Positions 8,671 through 16,189 of a stretch of DNA of 33,031 nucleotides are shown here, piece after piece. The notes beneath the pieces are model-generated. The model made no database searches, was not told the DNA's origin, and worked only from the letters and a program-made list of their open reading frames with translations. The DNA is from Mesorhizobium sp. (GTDB lineage: Bacteria > Pseudomonadota > Alphaproteobacteria > Rhizobiales > Rhizobiaceae): assembly GCA_004020365.1 (NCBI GenBank), contig SAQR01000041.1, forward strand, positions 1-33,031, written 5' to 3'. The first letter of the stretch is position 1, and each line of letters begins with the position of its first letter. Made by a program: the position numbers and the translations under genes.

Positions 8671-9975
8671 ATGGATTTTCGCAACGCCATCGATGAATCG
8701 CTGGCCTGGGCCAGCCGATGGTTCGACTACGCCGTCACGCCGTGGTTCTTCTATCAGGCTGCCATCATCGTCGTGCTCTTCCTGGTCGCGAAGCTCGCGG
8801 CGCAGCGCATCGAACCGCTCGTGGAGAACCGGGCACGCCAGATCAAGGGGCATCCCGGACTGTTGAGGGTCGTCGTTGCCCTGTTGCGGCGCACAGACTG
8901 GATCCTGTTCACGGTCTTCCTGCTTGCCGCGCTCGTTCTCATGCGCGCCGTCACCTGGCCAAGCCGGACCCATTTCATCTATATCGCGTTCTCGCTATCC
9001 CTCGCCTGGCTGTTTGCGTCGGTTCTGTCGCGCATCATCCGCAATCGCTTTGTCGCGCGGGCTCTCGCCTGGCTGACCTGGATCTATGCGGCCCTCGTCA
9101 TCCTCGGCATCGACGACGACGCCGCGACTTTCCTGGACGGCCTCGCAATACCTTTGGGCGCGGTGCGCCTTTCGGCGCTCATGGTGCTGAAAGCGGCGCT
9201 GCTGCTGATCGCCACGGTTTGGCTTGCAGTGGTCGTCGGCAAGTATATCGACGAGCGCGTCCGCATCTCCGAAGAGCTGACGCCCTCGATCCGCGTCCTC
9301 GTCGGCAAGGTCGCAAAGGTCGGCCTTGTGCTGGTGGCGGGTGCCATCGCCCTGTCTTCCGTCGGTCTCGACCTGACGGCTCTGACGATATTTTCCGGCG
9401 CCGTCGGCGTCGGCCTGGCTTTTGGGCTGCAAAAGGTGGTTTCGAATTTCGTCTCCGGCATGATCATCCTGCTCGACAAGTCGATCAAGCCGGGCGACAC
9501 CATTTCGCTCGAAGGCACTTTCGGCTGGGTGCGCGAATTGCGGGCGCGGTTTGTCTCGGTGGTGACGCGCGACGGCCGCGAATACCTGATCCCGAACGAA
9601 GACTTCATCACCCAAAGGGTCATCAACTGGTCGTTCAGCGACAACCTCGTGCGGCTCGACGTGAATTTCGGCGTCTCTTACGACGCCGACCCGCATAAGG
9701 TCAGTGAACTGGCGATCAAGGCCGCCATGAGCGTCGGCCGCGTCGAAGCGGACCGGCGGCCGGTCTGCTGGCTCACCGATTTTGGCGAATCCTCGCTCAA
9801 TTTCGTCCTGCGCTTCTGGATCCACGATCCTCAGCAAGGCCTGACCAACGTGCGCGGCAGGGTGCTGCTGGCGCTGTGGGACACTTTTAGGGAAAACGGC
9901 ATCGACATCCCCTATCCGCATCGCGAGATCATCATGAAGCCGGATGGGCGCGCTGAGAAATCAGGCGGGCGTTGA
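8671..9975 (+). CDS. MscS-family mechanosensitive ion channel
   Basis: A 434-residue membrane protein. About five hydrophobic helices can be seen (roughly 26-44, 76-94, 103-124, 131-147, 168-192) before the hallmark pore helix at 241-275, which carries the Gly/Ala packing GAVGVGLAFGLQKVVSNF and ends KSIKPGD. The soluble beta domain follows: GWVRELRARFVSVVTRDGREYLIPNEDF and then ...INWSF. MscS proteins open under membrane tension to release osmolytes during hypo-osmotic shock; longer members like this one may be gated or regulated differently. I chose the ATG at 8671 because the upstream part of the frame (from 8410) runs through the ABC-F remnant in another frame and has no coding character. 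The gene appears to stand alone. Confidence 0.88.
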   Translation: MDFRNAIDESLAWASRWFDYAVTPWFFYQAAIIVVLFLVAKLAAQRIEPLVENRARQIKGHPGLLRVVVALLRRTDWILFTVFLLAALVLMRAVTWPSRTHFIYIAFSLSLAWLFASVLSRIIRNRFVARALAWLTWIYAALVILGIDDDAATFLDGLAIPLGAVRLSALMVLKAALLLIATVWLAVVVGKYIDERVRISEELTPSIRVLVGKVAKVGLVLVAGAIALSSVGLDLTALTIFSGAVGVGLAFGLQKVVSNFVSGMIILLDKSIKPGDTISLEGTFGWVRELRARFVSVVTRDGREYLIPNEDFITQRVINWSFSDNLVRLDVNFGVSYDADPHKVSELAIKAAMSVGRVEADRRPVCWLTDFGESSLNFVLRFWIHDPQQGLTNVRGRVLLALWDTFRENGIDIPYPHREIIMKPDGRAEKSGGR

Positions 9976-10013
9976 AGCGTTTCGAACGAGATGCTCGCCG
10001 CCTTGGGCGGGGC

Positions 10014-10078
10014 TTCCCCTCTCCGTCTCGGCTTCGCCGAGCCACCTCTCCCCACTTTGTGGGGCGAGGAACCCAGGT
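10014..10078 (-). repeat. intergenic repeat B, copy 1 (inverted pair, left arm)
   Basis: The unit holds the hairpin CTCGGC-TTC-GCCGAG (10027-10041) and reads CCACCTCTCCCC...GAGGAACCCA. It pairs with the oppositely oriented copy at 10155-10223, giving an inverted repeat with arms of about 65 bases and a 76-base spacer upstream of the radical SAM gene. Confidence 0.85.
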
Positions 10079-10154
10079 TCTGCAAGGCCGCGCCAGTTTC
10101 CACATCACCACCTCCACCAGGGAGGAGCCTATCGCGAGCGGCAGCCCTCGAAAG

Positions 10155-10223
10155 CTTGGGTTCCTCGCCCCCGCGGAGCGGGGGAGAGGTGGCTCGGCGA
10201 AGCCGAGACGGAGAGGGGGTCTT
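10155..10223 (+). repeat. intergenic repeat B, copy 2 (inverted pair, right arm)
   Basis: It reads TTGGGTTCCTCGCCCCCGCG, then GGGGAGAGGTGGCTCGGCGA and AGCCGAGACGGAGAGGGGG. It is the reverse complement of copy 1 apart from a variable middle. It would form a long stem if transcribed into the leader of the gene that starts at 10299. Confidence 0.85.
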
Positions 10224-10298
10224 TTCGCGAGTGCATTCGGCAAGGGTTCGCACCTCGGCGCCAATGCTGTATCCAGCCCCGAATTCAAGGAGCCTGCG

Positions 10299-11417
10299 AT
10301 GATCTCACACCTCGACACCCCCGACGCCGGCATGGCGGTCGACGACGACACCGCGTGGCAGGGCGATGTTCGCGCCGGCGTGCGGCAGGTGCGCGATCTC
10401 GACTCGCTGCCGCTGTCGCCAGCCGAGCGCGCGGCGGCTCAGGCCGCGGCCACGCGCCACAAGGTTCGCATCCCAAAAGCCTATCTCGACCTGATCGACT
10501 GGAGCGATCCCGCCGATCCGATCCGGGCGCAGGTCATCCCGTCGCCCGAAGAACTGGCCGAGCAGGAAGGCGAGCTAGACGATCCGATCGCCGACCACGC
10601 CTTCAGCCCGGTGCCGCGACTGACGCATCGCCATGCCGACCGGGTTCTGTTGTTCCCGACCTATCAATGCGCGGTCTATTGCCGGTTCTGCTTTCGCAAG
10701 GAGTCGCTGACCTCGATCGGCCGCGGTTTTTCGCGCGAGGCGCTGGAGCCGGCCTTCGCCTATATCGAGGCCCACCCCGAAATCCGCGAGGTGATCCTGA
10801 CCGGCGGCGATCCGCTGTCGCTGCCGGACAAGGCGCTGGCAGAAATCCGCGCCCGCATCGAGGCGGTTGCACATGTGCAGCTGTTGCGCATCCACACGCG
10901 CGTGCCCGTAGCGCTGCCCTCGCGCGTCACGTCAGGGCTGGTTCGCTCGCTGCAGGGCCGGCTGATGGTCACAGTCGTCACCCATTTCAACCACGCGCGG
11001 GAGATCACGCCGGCCACCGAAGAGGCCTGCCGCGCCATGCGGCAAGGCGGCTTCGTGCTGCTCAACCAGAGCGTCCTGCTGAAAGGCGTCAACGACACGG
11101 TCGAGGTGCTCGAGGAGCTGTGCCGCGAGCTGATGTATCGCCTCGGCGTGAAACCCTATTACCTGCACCACGGCGACCTCGCCCGCGGCATGGCGCATCG
11201 GCGCACCACGATTGCCGAGGGACGGGCGCTGGTCAGTGCCTTGCGGGCGCGCCTGTCGGGCATCTGCAACCCCGTCTACGTGCTGGACCTGCCGGACGGC
11301 GGCGGCAAGGTGCCGCTCGGCCCGTGCCATGTCGAGGCGCAGGACGGCGACACCTGGCGGATTCGCGGGCAGGACGGTGAGCTGAGGACCTATACCGAGC
11401 TTGTCGGCGATCCTTGA
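10299..11417 (+). CDS. KamA/EpmB-family radical SAM lysine 2,3-aminomutase-like protein
   Basis: A 372-residue radical SAM enzyme of the lysine 2,3-aminomutase family. The [4Fe-4S]-binding motif is CAVYCRFCFRK (Cys124, Cys128, Cys131). The SAM-contact GGDPL motif follows in EVILTGGDPLSLPD, then HTRVPV, the VTHFNH segment and the PYYLHHGDLARG PLP/lysine region typical of the family. Its size and lack of long extensions fit EpmB-like members, which convert alpha-lysine to beta-lysine for elongation factor P modification, better than the larger clostridial KamA. The start at 10299 has AAGGAG about 6 bases upstream. The frame is open back to 9972, but that part lies in repeat B. No EpmA (GenX) partner is adjacent in this window. 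Confidence 0.85.
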   Translation: MISHLDTPDAGMAVDDDTAWQGDVRAGVRQVRDLDSLPLSPAERAAAQAAATRHKVRIPKAYLDLIDWSDPADPIRAQVIPSPEELAEQEGELDDPIADHAFSPVPRLTHRHADRVLLFPTYQCAVYCRFCFRKESLTSIGRGFSREALEPAFAYIEAHPEIREVILTGGDPLSLPDKALAEIRARIEAVAHVQLLRIHTRVPVALPSRVTSGLVRSLQGRLMVTVVTHFNHAREITPATEEACRAMRQGGFVLLNQSVLLKGVNDTVEVLEELCRELMYRLGVKPYYLHHGDLARGMAHRRTTIAEGRALVSALRARLSGICNPVYVLDLPDGGGKVPLGPCHVEAQDGDTWRIRGQDGELRTYTELVGDP

Positions 11418-11418
11418 A

Positions 11419-11487
11419 AGCCTGGTTGCTCGCGCCGCGAAGCGGGGAGAGGTGGCTCGGCGAAGCCGAGACGGAGAGGGGGCTTCC
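11419..11487 (+). repeat. intergenic repeat B, copy 3
   Basis: It begins one base after the stop of the radical SAM gene. It contains GGGGAGAGGTGGCTCGGCGA, the GGCTCGGCGAAGCCGAG hairpin and GAGACGGAGAGGGGG, in the same orientation as copy 2. The radical SAM gene is therefore flanked on both sides by this repeat. Confidence 0.85.
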
Positions 11488-11576
11488 TTTGCGCACGGAA
11501 GTTCATGCTGCCGCGCTGGTTGGAACCGGATCCAATGCCTCGCATTTTAACAGAGGACGGGGCAAAGGAGCGCAAG

Positions 11577-12317
11577 GTGAAAGCTTTATCGGCGGTACTT
11601 GGCGGCTTCGTGCTGACGCTGACGGTTTTCGCCAGCGGATTGGCCTTCGCCCTCTGGATTCTCTCCGCCGAGCCGGTGCGGCCGGTCGCTCCGACGTCGA
11701 GCGTTGCCGAACTGTGGCCGAGGGAGCCGCGGAAGGTGAATCCCGCTTCGCAGCAGCTTGAGCGCCTTCCCGCCCGCGCTGTCCCAGAGATCCCAGCGGT
11801 CCCAGCGATCCCAGAGATCCCAGAGGTTGCAGAGGTCCCGTCTGATCACGCCCCATTTGATGAGGCCCCAGTTGATCGCGCCGCGAAACCTGGCGATGCC
11901 GCAGCTTCGTCGCCCGACACCACCGCTACCGCCTCCATCAAGCCGACAACGCCGGCAACGGACGAGCAGCAGGCCATGCCCGCCGCCCATGTGGAATGGT
12001 GCGCAAGCCGCTACCGCTCCTACAGGCCAAGCAACGACCACTACACATCCTATAGCGGAGAGCAGCGTCCCTGCATCTCGCCCTATCTCGATGCCGGTGC
12101 GGCCGACCGCGCCACACAGCCTGCCGACGATGGCGCCAGCTATGTCGAGGCGACCGACACGTGGTCGATGGATGGCGACATTCCGGCGGATGAAACCGGC
12201 GGCGCCTGGCTTCCGCCCGACCACGTCGAATATTGCTTCAGCCGCTACCGCTCTTACCGGCCGGAAGACAACACCTACCAGCCCTACTCCGGCGGCCCGC
12301 GCCGGCAGTGCCATTAG
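11577..12317 (+). CDS. membrane-anchored or exported protein with two BA14K-type motifs
   Basis: A 246-residue envelope protein. The N-terminus is hydrophobic (about 6-30, [24 protein letters not shown]), a signal peptide or anchor. A Pro-rich linker with a short [19 protein letters not shown] repeat (70-88) and a Pro/Ala/Thr-rich stretch follow. Two copies of the BA14K motif come next: [19 protein letters not shown] (138-156, with the second Cys166) and [19 protein letters not shown] (216-234, with Cys245). Single BA14K domains occur in Brucella and rhizobia as small immunoreactive, lectin-like surface proteins. The GTG at 11577 is preferred because AAAGGAG lies 6 bases before it; ATG at 11535 is the alternative. 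The internal repeats make the gene prone to length change. Confidence 0.8.
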   Translation: MKALSAVLGGFVLTLTVFASGLAFALWILSAEPVRPVAPTSSVAELWPREPRKVNPASQQLERLPARAVPEIPAVPAIPEIPEVAEVPSDHAPFDEAPVDRAAKPGDAAASSPDTTATASIKPTTPATDEQQAMPAAHVEWCASRYRSYRPSNDHYTSYSGEQRPCISPYLDAGAADRATQPADDGASYVEATDTWSMDGDIPADETGGAWLPPDHVEYCFSRYRSYRPEDNTYQPYSGGPRRQCH

Positions 12318-12444
12318 GCGAGGGCGGGACGGGCTGGCGGCCGCAGTGCATGGCGTCTTGTGCGACCCCACCCAACAATAACGCAGATTTCTTGGATCGT
12401 TCGGGTTGGCGCGGCGTTCATCCGATAGCCAAGGAGGAATCAAC

Positions 12445-12774
12445 ATGGGCGACGACCGGGAAGACAGGATTCGTGAGCGCGCATACCAGATCTGGGAACG
12501 TGAAGGCGGGATCCATGGCGATCCCGAGCGGCATTGGCACCAGGCCGAGGCCGAGATCGACAGGGAGGCAGCCCTGCCGCTGACGGCAGGCGATGCCCTG
12601 CCGGAAACCCGCGAGATCGCGAGCTCCGACGTCTTGACGGTGGAGGCCCTGGCCGTGCGCACCGGCATATCGGGCGAACAGGCGCAGGAACTGATCGACA
12701 GGCTGGGCAACGACCGGGCGGCGATCGAACAAGCCGCGCGCAACCTCAAGGGGAAGCAGCGTCTCGGGGAGTGA
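12445..12774 (+). CDS. DUF2934 domain protein
   Basis: A 109-residue soluble, acidic protein. The N-terminal half has the DUF2934 signature: RIRERAYQIWEREGGIHGDP followed by HWHQAEAEIDRE. Members are small rhizobial proteins of unknown function. The C-terminal half (VLTVEALAVRTGISGEQAQELIDRLGNDRAAIEQAAR) is a predicted set of short helices resembling a helix-turn-helix or UBA-like fold, so nucleic acid or protein binding is possible but unproven. A strong AAGGAGGA Shine-Dalgarno lies about 7 bases before the ATG. The gene is followed after 3 bases by the small basic protein gene and the two are very probably cotranscribed. Confidence 0.85.
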   Translation: MGDDREDRIRERAYQIWEREGGIHGDPERHWHQAEAEIDREAALPLTAGDALPETREIASSDVLTVEALAVRTGISGEQAQELIDRLGNDRAAIEQAARNLKGKQRLGE

Positions 12775-12777
12775 CAG

Positions 12778-12927
12778 ATGATCAGAAAGCTCAAAGACGG
12801 AAAATACCGCCTCTATTCGCGCAAGAAGGACGAAAAGACCGGCAAGCGCCGCAATCTCGGGACGTTTGACAGCCGCGAGGCTGCGGAGAAGCACGAACGC
12901 GAGGTGCAGTATTTCAAGAGGCATTGA
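12778..12927 (+). CDS. 49-residue basic protein, integrase-N-terminus-like
   Basis: A short gene of 49 codons plus stop, starting ATG three bases after the stop of the DUF2934 gene, with GGGGAG 6 bases upstream inside that gene. The product begins MIRKLKDGKYRLYSRK, continues KTGKRRNLGTFDSREAAEKH and ends EVQYFKRH. It is strongly basic. Its layout (a strand with YRLYSRK, a GKRRNLGTF strand, then an EAAEKHE helix) resembles the three-stranded-sheet-plus-helix Arm DNA-binding domain at the N-terminus of phage integrases, here standing alone. I recall similar orphan small proteins in rhizobia without known function. Coding character is good and coupling to the upstream gene supports expression. 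A nucleic-acid-binding role is inference. Confidence 0.75.
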   Translation: MIRKLKDGKYRLYSRKKDEKTGKRRNLGTFDSREAAEKHEREVQYFKRH

Positions 12928-13093
12928 GGGGCGTTGATGGCCGTCCCTTGCCAGGCAGCCGCACCGGATGCCCCCATACTTCGGCGTACGGTGTAGAAAT
13001 TCTAGCGAGTGCAGGATGCCGCTCCGATGGGGACAGCGAACTCTCATGTTTCCCTGCCTCTTCGTGTTATTGTGGATACGAGGAGATTGCCCC

Positions 13094-14866
13094 GTGAGCG
13101 AGAGCCGCAAGCTAGCCGCGATCCTTGCCGCTGATGTGGTCGGGTACAGCCGGCTGGCGAGCGCGGATGAAGATCGTACTTTGGCCCGGTTGCGGGCACT
13201 TCGTAGCGACCTGATTGACCCGACCATCGCCGTGTACAACGGTCGTATGGTCAAGCGCACAGGCGATGGTGCGTTGGTTGAATTCCGCAGTGTGGTAGAT
13301 GCCGTGCGCTGCGCCATCGAAGTGCAGAATGGCATGGTCGAGCGCAACGCCGGCGTGCCCGAGGACCGCCGCATCGAGTTTCGGATCGGGATACATTTGG
13401 GCGACGTGGTCGAAGAAAGCGACGGCGACCTGATGGGCGACGGCGTCAACATCGCCTCGCGTCTGGAGGGTGTCGCTGCCCCGGGCACCATCTGCCTGTC
13501 CGAAGACGCCTATCGGCAAGTCAAGACGAGACTAGACGTTTCGGTCGTTGATCTCGGCGACACCCAGCTCAAGAATATTGCCGAGCCGATCCGGGTTTAT
13601 TCACTCCGAGTCGGCACCGCGGCTCACGCAAAGGCGCCTGTGATCTCCGAACTGTCGGAAGCTCTGCTTTCGACCGCGGCACCGCCTCGGTTATCGATCG
13701 CCGTGCTGCCCTTCGTCAACATGAGCGGTGATTCCGAGCAGGAATATTTCGCCGACGGAATCTCCGAAGACATCATCACAGCTCTGTCAAAGCTGTCGCA
13801 GCTGTTTGTGATCGCTCGCAATTCGTCCTTCACTTTCAAGGGCAGGAACGTGAACGTTCAGGAGGTGGGCCGGAACCTCGGCGTGCATTACGTGCTGGAG
13901 GGCAGCGTCCGCAAATCCGGCAACAGGGTACGTATCACCGCGCAGCTTATTGACGCGACCACAGGCGGACATCTGTGGGCGGAGCGCTTCGATCGCAACC
14001 TGACCGATATCTTTGCCGTACAGGACGACGTTACGCAGCAAATTGTCGACGCGCTGGCGCTCAACCTGACAAAGGGCGACCAGCAGCGGCTCGCGACCGA
14101 GCAAACCGGCAACCTGGACGCGTATGACTGCTTTCTTCATGGCCGAGAGCAGCTATGGCGGTTCACGAAAGCGGAAAACATCAAGGGCCGGGAGCTGTTG
14201 CAGCGCGCCGTCGAATTCGACCCGAAATTCGCTCCCGCCTACGCGTTCCTCGCGTTCGCAAACATACTGGACTATGCAAACCAGTGGAGCTCGTCGTGGC
14301 CGAACGCAATGGCACAAGCGGAAATGTTCGCGGCACGGGCAGTGGCGCTCGACGATCGATATCCTTACGCGCATTGGGCGCTGGGCATCGTCGAATTGTA
14401 TTCGCGACGGCATGAGGCGGCCATCTGCTCGGCGAAACGCTTGATCGCTCTTGCGCCAAATCTTGCCGAGGGGCACGAAAATCTCGGTTACGCACTGCAT
14501 TACTCCGGCAAGCCTGAGGACGCACTCCGGTGTTTCGACAGGGCAATGGCCTTGAACCCCTATTATCCGGACGTGTACCTTCACTTCCAAGCGCAAGCGA
14601 TGTTCCAGTTGCGCAGGTACGAAGAGGTAATTGGGGTCCTGAGGCGGCGACTCGTCCGTAACCCTTCCACCGACGTCTCACGCGTGCTCCTGGCGGCGAG
14701 CTACGGCCATCTGGGTCGGTTCGAAGAAGCCCGTCGCGAGTGGCAGGAAGTGTTTCGCGTCAACCCCCAATATTCTCTGGAGCATCGCCGCAAAGTGTTG
14801 CCCTACAAGGATCCCAACGATTTCGAGCTGATCGTGGATGGCCTTCGCAAAGCCGGCCTCGTATGA
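13094..14866 (+). CDS. class III adenylate cyclase with TolB-like and TPR domains
   Basis: A 590-residue protein. Residues 5-170 are a class III nucleotide cyclase domain with all key positions: metal Asp14 (AADVVGYSRL) and Asp58 (KRTGDGALVEF), adenine-selecting Lys54 and Asp112, and transition-state Asn119/Arg123 (GDGVNIASRLEG). A TolB/FlgO-like domain (about 195-330, IAVLPFVNMSGD...EYFADGISEDI, then YVLEGSVRKSG) and TPR helices to the end follow. This architecture is greatly expanded in Mesorhizobium and Bradyrhizobium, and its inputs are mostly unknown. No transmembrane helix is visible. The GTG at 13094 follows GAGGAG by 8 bases. The upstream open frame from 12968 has no family similarity. 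The stop codon lies inside a 99-base repeat shared with position 24242. Confidence 0.88.
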   Translation: MSESRKLAAILAADVVGYSRLASADEDRTLARLRALRSDLIDPTIAVYNGRMVKRTGDGALVEFRSVVDAVRCAIEVQNGMVERNAGVPEDRRIEFRIGIHLGDVVEESDGDLMGDGVNIASRLEGVAAPGTICLSEDAYRQVKTRLDVSVVDLGDTQLKNIAEPIRVYSLRVGTAAHAKAPVISELSEALLSTAAPPRLSIAVLPFVNMSGDSEQEYFADGISEDIITALSKLSQLFVIARNSSFTFKGRNVNVQEVGRNLGVHYVLEGSVRKSGNRVRITAQLIDATTGGHLWAERFDRNLTDIFAVQDDVTQQIVDALALNLTKGDQQRLATEQTGNLDAYDCFLHGREQLWRFTKAENIKGRELLQRAVEFDPKFAPAYAFLAFANILDYANQWSSSWPNAMAQAEMFAARAVALDDRYPYAHWALGIVELYSRRHEAAICSAKRLIALAPNLAEGHENLGYALHYSGKPEDALRCFDRAMALNPYYPDVYLHFQAQAMFQLRRYEEVIGVLRRRLVRNPSTDVSRVLLAASYGHLGRFEEARREWQEVFRVNPQYSLEHRRKVLPYKDPNDFELIVDGLRKAGLV

Positions 14867-14967
14867 GCACCTGACCGGGCGAGGTCCGGTATTGAACCTC
14901 CTGCAGCCACTGCTTCGAAGGAACAGCGCGACCGCTGTGCGGCGCGTTGCTGACTGGAGCGGGCCGA
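14862..14967 (+). repeat. cyclase-associated repeat C, copy 1
   Basis: It is nearly identical to 24242-24348: 95 of 99 ungapped positions match, by eye. It starts within the stop region of the cyclase gene (TATGAGCACC). It contains CAGCGCGACCGC-TGT-GCGGCGCGTTGCTG (14924-14952), a strong GC hairpin with small bulges, and a GAGGT...ACCTC inverted repeat at 14881-14900. No transposase is nearby. Confidence 0.85.
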
Positions 14968-15458
14968 GGAATCGAAAGCGCCATATGTGTCGGATTGGCC
15001 CACATCATACGACGTCACAGGCCACCAATTCTAGCCGAACGGCATTGGCCGATTTCTACCGCACCAAACTGTCTTTTTTCATGGGTCGAGGTGAGGCGAT
15101 CCACGCCGACTAACTCGTGAACCACGCGGCATGCTGCCGGTGCACGAGTGAAGCCAATGATCGAAATTCTCATGCCGCGTTGGTAACCCGGCTGGAACTA
15201 AAGACGCCACCCGCCATGCCCCAACCCAACGCGATTGATGTCGTTCGACCAGCCATCTTTGCTGGTCGGGCTCTTAGTCGTATTGGCACGCGTGGTGGGC
15301 CACTAGAGCCCCCGATGATGCGATGTCCGGCAGATGAGGGGCTCATCATTCTTGATACCACGATGCAACAGCAGCTAGGACCGGCCATATTTATTATGGT
15401 GCCGATGTCGGATTGATCGCCCCGGCCTCGTCGTTCCAGAAAATGAAGGAGCAACGAC
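14968..15458. other. spacer without a supported gene
   Basis: About 490 bases. Open frames exist on both strands (for example 15117-15416), but none has a Shine-Dalgarno, a domain or consistent codon use. GTTCGACCAGCCATC and TTTGCTGGTCGGGC (15242-15271) contain a small inverted repeat, GACCAGC...GCTGGTC. Otherwise I see nothing, apart from a promoter for the following gene that must lie here. Confidence 0.5.
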
Positions 15459-15887
15459 ATGTCTGAAAAGGAAGTCTTGTCTGTCATCCGGGGCCAGGAA
15501 GACGCAATTGCCAAGGGGGACGCCCGCGCCAACGTCGATGCCATGGACCCGGATGTCGTGATTTTCGATCTGCCGCCGCCGCTTGCCTATCGAGGCGAAC
15601 AGGCACGCGACATCGAAGGGATAAATGCTTGGTTTGCAACTTGGCGCAACGGTGTCACCGTTCACATGGCTGACCCGCAGCTCATGATCGACGGCGATCT
15701 TGCAGTGGCCTTCGGGCTGTCGCGCATGACTGGCATTAAGACCGACGGCACAAAGGTCGACTCCTGGAGCCGGCGAACCATCGTGCTAAGGCGCATCGCC
15801 GGTTCTTGGAAAATCGTCCACGAACATGCCAGCTTCCCTATGGCAATGGACGGAAGTGGGCGCGCTGTGACGGATCTCTTGCCGTAG
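15459..15887 (+). CDS. SnoaL-like / DUF4440-type NTF2-fold protein
   Basis: A 142-residue protein of the NTF2-like superfamily (SnoaL, ketosteroid isomerase-like, YybH/DUF4440 type). The N-terminal helix SEKEVLSVIRGQEDAIAKGD is followed by the classic MDPDVVIFDLPPPLAYRG strand-loop, a FATWRNGVTVHMADPQLMID sheet pair, AVAFGLSRMTG, and the C-terminal strands RTIVLRRIAGSWKIVHEHAS. Members are small isomerases, hydrolases or binding proteins, or have lost activity; the substrate cannot be read from sequence. A good Shine-Dalgarno (GAAGGAG, 15445-15451) lies 7 bases before the ATG. The gene appears monocistronic, convergent with the MFS transporter across a 302-base spacer. Confidence 0.85.
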   Translation: MSEKEVLSVIRGQEDAIAKGDARANVDAMDPDVVIFDLPPPLAYRGEQARDIEGINAWFATWRNGVTVHMADPQLMIDGDLAVAFGLSRMTGIKTDGTKVDSWSRRTIVLRRIAGSWKIVHEHASFPMAMDGSGRAVTDLLP

Positions 15888-16189
15888 TTCCGGAACGCCT
15901 GACGCCTGCTAAAGCAGACGTTTAGGTCGGCTGGCGTGATGTCCGGGCCTGACCCGATGCGGGCCTTCTGCAGCGGCTTTTCCACGCTCGATAGCAAACG
16001 TTCGACGGAACGGGTGATCCTGCCCCGGCAAACACCGATGATGTCAGATAAAGTGCGGAAGACAATGTCATGAGGAAGCGAGGCGACATTTCGCGCTCCG
16101 CGACAGCCGGAAGTGATCGATAAACTTTCCAACGTTTTCCTTCGCGATTGACCCATCCTGGTCAAACACCCCAAACCGGTGCGGCTGCA
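15888..16189. other. spacer between convergent genes
   Basis: About 300 bases with no supported gene. A 170-codon minus-strand frame covering it (16174 down to 15662) has poor composition and overlaps the SnoaL-like gene. A stretch at 15912-15962 (AAGCAGACGTTTAGGTCGG...CCTGACCCG) is loosely similar to 17626-17676 on the other side of the transporter gene. Confidence 0.4.

Noticed and set aside
8995-9921. 308-codon minus-strand frame opposite the MscS-like gene
   Set aside because: Shadow of a well-supported membrane channel gene; its composition (Asp/Arg/His-rich) is typical of antisense frames.
15117-15416. 99-codon plus-strand frame between repeat C and the SnoaL-like gene
   Set aside because: No ribosome binding site, no domain, irregular composition.
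15662-16174. 170-codon minus-strand frame
   Set aside because: Overlaps the SnoaL-like gene antisense; no similarity and poor start context.
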